Of a stretch of DNA of 10,205 nucleotides, positions 6,778-10,205 are shown in pieces. Origin of the DNA: an uncultured Oscillibacter sp. (lineage in GTDB: Bacteria; Bacillota; Clostridia; Oscillospirales; Oscillospiraceae); the NCBI GenBank assembly GCA_946183715.1, contig CAMHDB010000046.1, forward strand, positions 1 through 10,205, read 5' to 3'. Each line of letters opens with the position of its first letter. The first letter of the stretch is position 1. The notes under the pieces are model-generated. The model saw only the letters and a list, made by a program, of their open reading frames with translations. It searched no databases and was not told the DNA's origin. The translations under genes and the position numbers were made by a program.

Positions 6778-7371
6778 TCACGGTAAACGGTGCATCATGG
6801 AGACCTCGTAGGCGGTACGCTCTTCGGTGCCTTCCTCCGTGACTTTGTGGTAAATCCGGCTCTGTACGCGCCCCTCTAATTCGAGGGCGTCGCCCGTGCG
6901 GAGTTCGCCGGCCTGTAGGGCCAACTGCCCCCACGCGATGACCGGGAGGTAGTCCGAGCGCCCGTAGCGGCGCGGGACGGCGAGCATGATGTCGCAGATA
7001 CTCCGCCCCAGCGGCGTGCGGCGGAGTACGGGCGGCTTGCAGAGCGTGCCCGATAGGAAAATCTGGTTGCAGGCCGCGCCGAGGCCCGGCTGTAGATTCC
7101 GGCTGTAGACGGCTAGGACGAGGCGGCTTCCGGTTCCCGTGCGGTTGTTGAACGAGCGGAGCTGTCCCTGTACGCGGATGGGCTCTTGGGTGTCGGTCAT
7201 GGGCAGGCAGTCCTCCGGAATCAGGACGGGGAGAAGGTCGCGCTGTCCTGACAGGCGCGGCACGTCCAGCGGGAAACGGTAAAACCGGATTCCATGGTTC
7301 TCGTGGGACGGCACCGGGGGTTCTTGCACTACGCCCTCTAAAACCACCTGATTCCGGCTTTGATTTGTCAT
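6778..7371 (-). CDS. SSB-like protein with two OB folds
   Basis: This 197-residue protein consists of two tandem OB-fold halves resembling single-stranded DNA-binding proteins. Half one (about 7-92) has NQVVLEGVVQEPP, HGIRFYRFPLDVPRLSG and IRVQGQLRSFNN. Half two (about 101-195) has NQIFLSGTLCKPPVLRRTPLGR, the SSB-like SDYLPVIAWGQLA and LELEGRVQSRIYHK. Half two is closer to canonical SSB; half one looks diverged. The acidic SSB C-terminal tail that recruits partners is absent: the protein ends MMHRLP. Proteins of this two-OB layout occur in clostridial genomes, separate from the main ssb; a role in DNA metabolism is inferred, not shown. The ATG at 7371 has AGGAGGTG 6 bases upstream; the longer frame to 7422 has no such site. 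It is divergent from argG and convergent with the ATPase gene, with 40 bases between the stops and no convincing terminator there. Confidence 0.82.
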   Translation of the reverse strand: MTNQSRNQVVLEGVVQEPPVPSHENHGIRFYRFPLDVPRLSGQRDLLPVLIPEDCLPMTDTQEPIRVQGQLRSFNNRTGTGSRLVLAVYSRNLQPGLGAACNQIFLSGTLCKPPVLRRTPLGRSICDIMLAVPRRYGRSDYLPVIAWGQLALQAGELRTGDALELEGRVQSRIYHKVTEEGTEERTAYEVSMMHRLP

Positions 7372-7409
7372 GTTGTCCACCTCCTGAGAGTGATGGGATA
7401 TCTTATGTG

Positions 7410-7434
7410 CGGCGGGGCGCAAATAGACCCGCCG
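7410..7434 (-). other. Hairpin in the leader of the SSB-like gene
   Basis: CGGCGGG (7410-7416) can pair with CCCGCCG (7428-7434) over an 11-base loop. Read on the minus strand it lies about 40-60 bases before the SSB-like start codon, so it would be in the mRNA leader if the promoter is farther upstream. There is no U-run, so it does not look like a terminator. Its function is unknown. Confidence 0.35.
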
Positions 7435-7460
7435 TGTGCTTACGGGCGAAAATATTCGGG

Positions 7461-7475
7461 AAAAGGGGCCCTTTT
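7461..7475. promoter_or_regulatory. 15-bp palindrome in the ssb-like/argG divergent region
   Basis: AAAAGGG-G-CCCTTTT is a perfect inverted repeat about a central G. It lies in the 226-base divergent region between the SSB-like gene and argG, about 60 bases upstream of the argG -35. The arms are adjacent, which suits a dimeric regulator better than an RNA hairpin. The regulator is unidentified and the call is tentative. I saw no other convincing signal in the left part of this region besides the hairpin at 7410-7434; the minus-strand promoter of the SSB-like gene was not clear. Confidence 0.35.
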
Positions 7476-7533
7476 ACGTCAGGAATATGCAAAGGGCGCG
7501 GACGGGGCCGGGAAAAGTTGTGCATATCGGCAC

Positions 7534-7562
7534 TTGCATAAAAGAATGGAAGATTGTATAAT
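7534..7562 (+). promoter_or_regulatory. Sigma-A-type promoter of argG
   Basis: TTGCAT (7534-7539), a 17-base spacer and a perfect TATAAT (7557-7562) make a strong promoter. Transcription would start near 7569, leaving about 29 bases before the argG start. The -10 overlaps a near-palindrome TTGTAT-A-ATGCAA (7554-7566), and the motif TTGCAT/TTGTAT recurs exactly 20 bases apart (7534 and 7554). That is a plausible site for arginine-dependent repression, although it is a poor match to the known ARG box. Confidence 0.75.
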
Positions 7563-7597
7563 GCAATTTACCGTGAAAAAGATGGGGGCGTTTGCGC

Positions 7598-8821
7598 ATG
7601 AAATCCAAGCAGGATATCAAGAAAGTGGTGCTGGCCTACTCCGGCGGCCTCGACACTTCGATTATTATACCATGGTTGAAGGAAAATTATAATAACCCGG
7701 AGATAATCGCGGTGTCGGGCGACGTGGGACAGGCCGGGGAATTGGACGGTCTCGAGGAAAAGGCCCTCAAAACAGGCGCGTCCAAGCTGATTATTGCCGA
7801 CCTCGTCGACGAGATGGTCGAGGAAGTCATCATCCCGGCCCTGAAGATGGACGCCAAATACGAGACGTACCTGCTGGGCACGGCCTTTGCCCGTCCGATT
7901 CTGGGACGTAAGCTGGCGCAAGTCGCGCTGGAGGAACGCGCCGACGCGGTGTGCCACGGCTGTACGGGCAAGGGCAACGACCAAGTGCGCTTTGAACTGG
8001 CCGTGAAGCGCTTCGCCCCCGACATGACCGTTATCGCCCCGTGGCGCGAGTGGGACATCCGCTCCCGCGAGGAGGAAATCGACTACGCCGAGGCCCACAA
8101 CGTCCCGCTGAAAATCTCCCGCGAGACCAACTACTCCAAGGACAAAAACCTCTGGCATTTGAGCCACGAGGGCCTTGACTTGGAAGACCCCGCCAACGAG
8201 CCGGACTACGAAAAGCCCGGATTTCTGGAAATGGGCGTCTCCCCGGCGCAGGCCCCCGACACGCCGACTTACGTCACGATTGATTTCGAGCAGGGCGCGC
8301 CCGTGGCCCTCAACGGCGAACGCATGAAGGCCTCCAAGATTATCGCCGGACTGAACGAAATCGGCGGCGCGAACGGTATCGGAATCATCGACATTGTCGA
8401 AAACCGTCTCGTGGGCATGAAAGACCGCGGCGTATACGAGACCCCCGGCGGCACAATCCTGTACTTCGCGCACGAACAGCTCGAAATGCTGACCGTCGAC
8501 AAGGACACGCTCCACGCCAAGCAGAAACTGGCGATTGACTTCGCCGACCTCATCTACAACGGCAAGTGGTTCACGCCCCTGCGGGAGGCGATTTCGGCCT
8601 TTGCCGACAAGGCCAACGAGAATGTTACCGGCTCCGTGCGCCTCAAGCTCTACAAGGGCAACATCATTCCCGCCGGCACCACGTCGCCCTGCTCGCTGTA
8701 CTCCGAAAATCTGGCGACCTTCGACGAGTCGGACTACGACCAGAAGGACGCCGCCGGGTTCATCAATCTGTGGGGACTGCCCACGAAAGTACAGGCTCTT
8801 CGCGAAAAGGGCCTGCTGTGA
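7598..8821 (+). CDS. argG: Argininosuccinate synthase
   Basis: ArgG joins citrulline and aspartate, using ATP, to form argininosuccinate, the penultimate step of arginine synthesis, in the cytoplasm. The 407-residue length is normal. The N-type ATP-pyrophosphatase loop AYSGGLDTS is at residues 13-21. Other signatures are GCTGKGNDQVRFE and DWR-equivalent APWREWDIRSREEEIDYA in the first half, and TYVTIDFEQGAPVALNGE plus NGIGIIDIVENRLVGMKDRGVYETPGG in the second, which forms the tetramer. I chose ATG 7598 because GGGGG lies 9 bases upstream and it gives the usual N terminus; the in-frame TTG at 7592 would add only two residues. It is preceded by its own strong promoter and followed directly by a strong terminator, so argG may be largely monocistronic even though argH lies next in the same direction. 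Confidence 0.97.
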   Translation: MKSKQDIKKVVLAYSGGLDTSIIIPWLKENYNNPEIIAVSGDVGQAGELDGLEEKALKTGASKLIIADLVDEMVEEVIIPALKMDAKYETYLLGTAFARPILGRKLAQVALEERADAVCHGCTGKGNDQVRFELAVKRFAPDMTVIAPWREWDIRSREEEIDYAEAHNVPLKISRETNYSKDKNLWHLSHEGLDLEDPANEPDYEKPGFLEMGVSPAQAPDTPTYVTIDFEQGAPVALNGERMKASKIIAGLNEIGGANGIGIIDIVENRLVGMKDRGVYETPGGTILYFAHEQLEMLTVDKDTLHAKQKLAIDFADLIYNGKWFTPLREAISAFADKANENVTGSVRLKLYKGNIIPAGTTSPCSLYSENLATFDESDYDQKDAAGFINLWGLPTKVQALREKGLL

Positions 8822-8861
8822 CGCGGATGACGGGGGAGCGTTCCCCCGTCACGCGCTTTTT
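8822..8861 (+). terminator. Strong Rho-independent terminator after argG
   Basis: A perfect 10-bp stem TGACGGGGGA/TCCCCCGTCA closes a GCGT loop (8828-8851). It is extended by CGCG/CGCG (8822-8825 with 8852-8855) across a bulged GA, then a C and five T residues (8857-8861). It begins immediately after the argG stop codon. It should stop most argG transcription before argH. Confidence 0.9.
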
Positions 8862-8894
8862 ATGGAGGGTTCGCCCGTCGCGCCGTTATAAAGT

Positions 8895-8909
8895 TCCTAC
8901 TTAGTAGGA
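8895..8909. promoter_or_regulatory. 15-bp palindrome upstream of argH
   Basis: TCCTACT-T-AGTAGGA is a perfect inverted repeat about a central T, located between the argG terminator and the argH leader repeats. As RNA it could form only a 6-bp stem with a TTA triloop and no U-run. It is therefore more likely a protein-binding site, or chance, than a terminator. It does not match the ARG-box consensus. Confidence 0.4.
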
Positions 8910-8910
8910 C

Positions 8911-9005
8911 ATGCGGGGCAGTAAAACTCTTTCCGGTGGAATCCGCGCTGTTATGAAGGGCGGCAAAACTCTTTCTGGCCAATCGGCACACGCTGTTATG
9001 GAGGG
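8911..9005 (+). repeat. Imperfect 42-45 nt tandem direct repeat in the argH leader
   Basis: Two adjacent copies are visible. AAAACTCTTTC occurs at 8923-8933 and 8965-8975 (42 apart); CGCTGTTATGAAGGG at 8946-8960 matches CGCTGTTATGGAGGG at 8991-9005 (45 apart, one difference). The middle of the unit has diverged and gained three bases. Fragments of the unit end recur upstream: TTATGGAGGGT is identical at 8860-8870 and 8996-9006, and GCGCCGTTATAAAG (8880-8893) resembles GCGCTGTTATGAAG (8944-8957). The second copy supplies the argH ribosome binding site. Confidence 0.75.
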
Positions 9006-9015
9006 TAGCTTATGA
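8911..9015 (+). CDS. Possible 34-residue micro-ORF overlapping the argH start
   Basis: An ATG at 8911 opens 34 codons ending in TGA at 9013-9015, which overlaps the argH ATG as ATGA. The peptide is an internal repeat: a 14-residue unit, a 15-residue unit and a 5-residue stub, each starting with Met. The first two share M-x-G-x-KTLSG and end AV; the stub is MEGSL. Both unit lengths keep the frame, and stop/start overlap would allow coupling to argH. Against it being a gene: there is no well-spaced ribosome binding site at 8911 (AGGA is only 1 base away), and its codons (ACT, CTT, GTT, AAA) are unlike the GC-ending codons of the neighbours. It may instead be a noncoding repeat that happens to stay open. 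Confidence 0.3.
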   Translation: MRGSKTLSGGIRAVMKGGKTLSGQSAHAVMEGSL

Positions 9016-10205
9016 AACTATGGTCAGGGCGGTTCGGCAAGGACACCGACGCGCTGGTGAATACGTTCAACGCGTCCATCGACTTCGACCGACGCCTCTA
9101 CCGCGAGGACATCCGGGGCAGTATGGCCCACGCCAAAATGCTCGCGGACTGCGGCATTCTCTCCCCGGAGGACGGGGAGGCCATTCAGCGGGGGCTGAGC
9201 GGGATTCTGTCCGACTTCGAGGCCGGGAACATCGACTTCACCGCCGACCACGAGGACATACACATGAATATCGAGGCCCTGCTGACGGAGCGAATCGGCG
9301 ACGCCGGGAAGCGCCTGCACACGGCCCGGAGCCGTAACGACCAAGTAGCCGTCGATTTCCGGATGTACGTCCGCCGCGAAATCGGCGTCGTCATCGGGCA
9401 CCTGCTTTCGCTGGAAACCGTGCTCTGCGAAAAGGCGAAAGCCCATCAGGCGACCGTCATGCCGGGGTATACGCATTTACAGCGCGCTCAACCCGTATCT
9501 TTCGCGCACCACCTCATGGCCTACGCGAATATGTTCGCGCGGGACGTGACGCGTTTGGAGGACTGCCGCGAGCGCCTCAACAAATGCCCGCTGGGCTGTG
9601 GCGCCCTCGCCGGGACGACGTACCCGATTGACCGCTGGGAGACGGCGCAGGAACTGGGCTTCGATGCGCCTGTGGAAAACTCTATGGACGGCGTTTCCGA
9701 CCGCGACTACGCGCTGGAACTGTTGAGCGATTTGTCGATTTTAATGACCCATCTTTCGCGGTTCGCGGAAGAAGTGATTCTCTGGTGCAGTTGGGAATTT
9801 AAGTTCGTGGAGCTTGACGACGGCTACGCGACTGGTTCCTCTATCATGCCGCAGAAGAAAAACCCGGACGTGGCGGAACTGGTACGGGGAAAGACCGGGC
9901 GCGTGTACGGACACCTCATGTCCCTGCTCACGACGATGAAGGGCCTGCCCCTCGCCTACAACAAGGACATGCAGGAGGACAAGGAACCCGTATTCGACGC
10001 GCTGGACACGGTGGAAATCTGCCTCCCGGTGTTCGCGGCGATGTTGGACACCATGAAGGTACTGCCCGAAAACATGCGTCAGGCCGCCGGGCGCGGGTTC
10101 ATCAACGCCACCGACTGCGCCGACTACCTCACCAAGAAGGGGATGCCCTTACGCGACGCCTACACCGTCACGGGACGCCTCGTGGCGTACTGTACGAGGG
10201 AGGGG
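9012..10205 (+). CDS. argH: Argininosuccinate lyase (3' end beyond window)
   Basis: ArgH splits argininosuccinate into arginine and fumarate, the last step of arginine synthesis, acting as a cytoplasmic tetramer of the fumarase/aspartase superfamily. The 398 residues in view begin MKLWSGRFGKDTD, the standard ArgH N terminus. They then show EDIHMNIE, the RLHTARSRNDQVAVDFR substrate-binding segment, MPGYTHLQRAQPVSFAHH, ENSMDGVSDRDY, and the superfamily signature GSSIMPQKKNPDVAE, whose loop carries the catalytic serine. The frame is still open at the right edge; the family is about 460 residues, so some 60 C-terminal residues are missing. GGAGGG lies 6 bases before the ATG. It follows argG but is separated by a strong terminator and 190 bases, so it probably has its own promoter in or near the leader repeat. 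I could not identify that promoter with confidence; TGTTATGAA at 8949-8957 resembles an extended -10. Confidence 0.97.
   Translation, partial: MKLWSGRFGKDTDALVNTFNASIDFDRRLYREDIRGSMAHAKMLADCGILSPEDGEAIQRGLSGILSDFEAGNIDFTADHEDIHMNIEALLTERIGDAGKRLHTARSRNDQVAVDFRMYVRREIGVVIGHLLSLETVLCEKAKAHQATVMPGYTHLQRAQPVSFAHHLMAYANMFARDVTRLEDCRERLNKCPLGCGALAGTTYPIDRWETAQELGFDAPVENSMDGVSDRDYALELLSDLSILMTHLSRFAEEVILWCSWEFKFVELDDGYATGSSIMPQKKNPDVAELVRGKTGRVYGHLMSLLTTMKGLPLAYNKDMQEDKEPVFDALDTVEICLPVFAAMLDTMKVLPENMRQAAGRGFINATDCADYLTKKGMPLRDAYTVTGRLVAYCTREG

Noticed and set aside
6760..6779. Hairpin between the convergent ATPase and SSB-like genes as a terminator
   Set aside because: AGC(C)CGTC/GACGGCT gives a stem of about 7 bp with a bulge, but there is no U-run on either side and it overlaps the SSB-like stop codon.
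6704..6779. Direct repeat CTCCGGACGGYTC near the end of the ATPase gene and after it
   Set aside because: Only 13 bases with one mismatch, in GC-rich DNA where such matches are likely by chance; no structure extends from it.
7534..7551. A classical ARG box at the argG -35
   Set aside because: The left half resembles TGAAT with one change, but the right half does not match ATTCA, so it is reported only as a possible diverged operator.
7568..8515. A 315-codon open frame on the minus strand opposite argG
   Set aside because: Antisense shadow of a highly conserved enzyme, with no independent evidence of coding.
8862..8891. Nine-codon ORF (MEGSPVAPL) just after the argG terminator
   Set aside because: It has no ribosome binding site, starts within one base of the terminator T-run, and is in a different frame from the repeat ORF downstream; only the DNA similarity of its first bases to the argH leader is noteworthy.

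Overview
The window looks like chromosome from a GC-rich member of the Clostridia, probably Oscillospiraceae/Ruminococcaceae-like. This rests on the strong GGAGG-type ribosome binding sites, the YesL/DUF624 protein beside a GH36 alpha-galactosidase and an AraC regulator, the two-OB-fold SSB-like protein typical of clostridial genomes, the PRK06851-type ATPase, and G/C-ending codons. No RNA gene, insertion sequence, phage gene or CRISPR array was seen, and no intergenic stretch is longer than about 230 bases.

Layout, left to right. (1) The 3' part of larC (+), for nickel-pincer cofactor synthesis, closed by a hairpin terminator. (2) A compact four-gene operon on the minus strand, read right to left from about 5449 to 946: AraC-family regulator, GH36 alpha-galactosidase, single-pass membrane protein of unknown function, YesL-like membrane protein. 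Junctions are 1 nt, 1 nt and a 4-nt ATGA overlap. A near-consensus promoter (TTGCAA-16-TATAAT) precedes it. This is a regulated alpha-galactoside-use unit; no sugar transporter is in view. (3) Divergent from it, a PRK06851-like P-loop ATPase (+) made of two homologous halves, the second with a ruined P-loop. (4) A convergent minus-strand gene for a protein with two SSB-like OB folds. (5) argG (+) and the start of argH (+), the last two enzymes of arginine synthesis. They are separated by 190 bases holding a strong terminator, a 15-nt palindrome and a 42-45 nt tandem repeat. That repeat is open as a 34-codon reading frame whose stop overlaps the argH start.

The most unusual signals are not ordinary genes. 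First, GATC appears to be absent from all 10.2 kb, while GTAC, with the same base composition, occurs about fifty times; isoleucine codons following G appear as ATT rather than ATC. This suggests genome-wide selection against GATC, for example by a restriction system encoded elsewhere. Second is the repeat/micro-ORF leader of argH. Third is the degenerate second half of the ATPase. I see no clearly new multi-gene system; the nearest candidate is the unknown membrane protein translationally coupled to YesL in the galactosidase operon.
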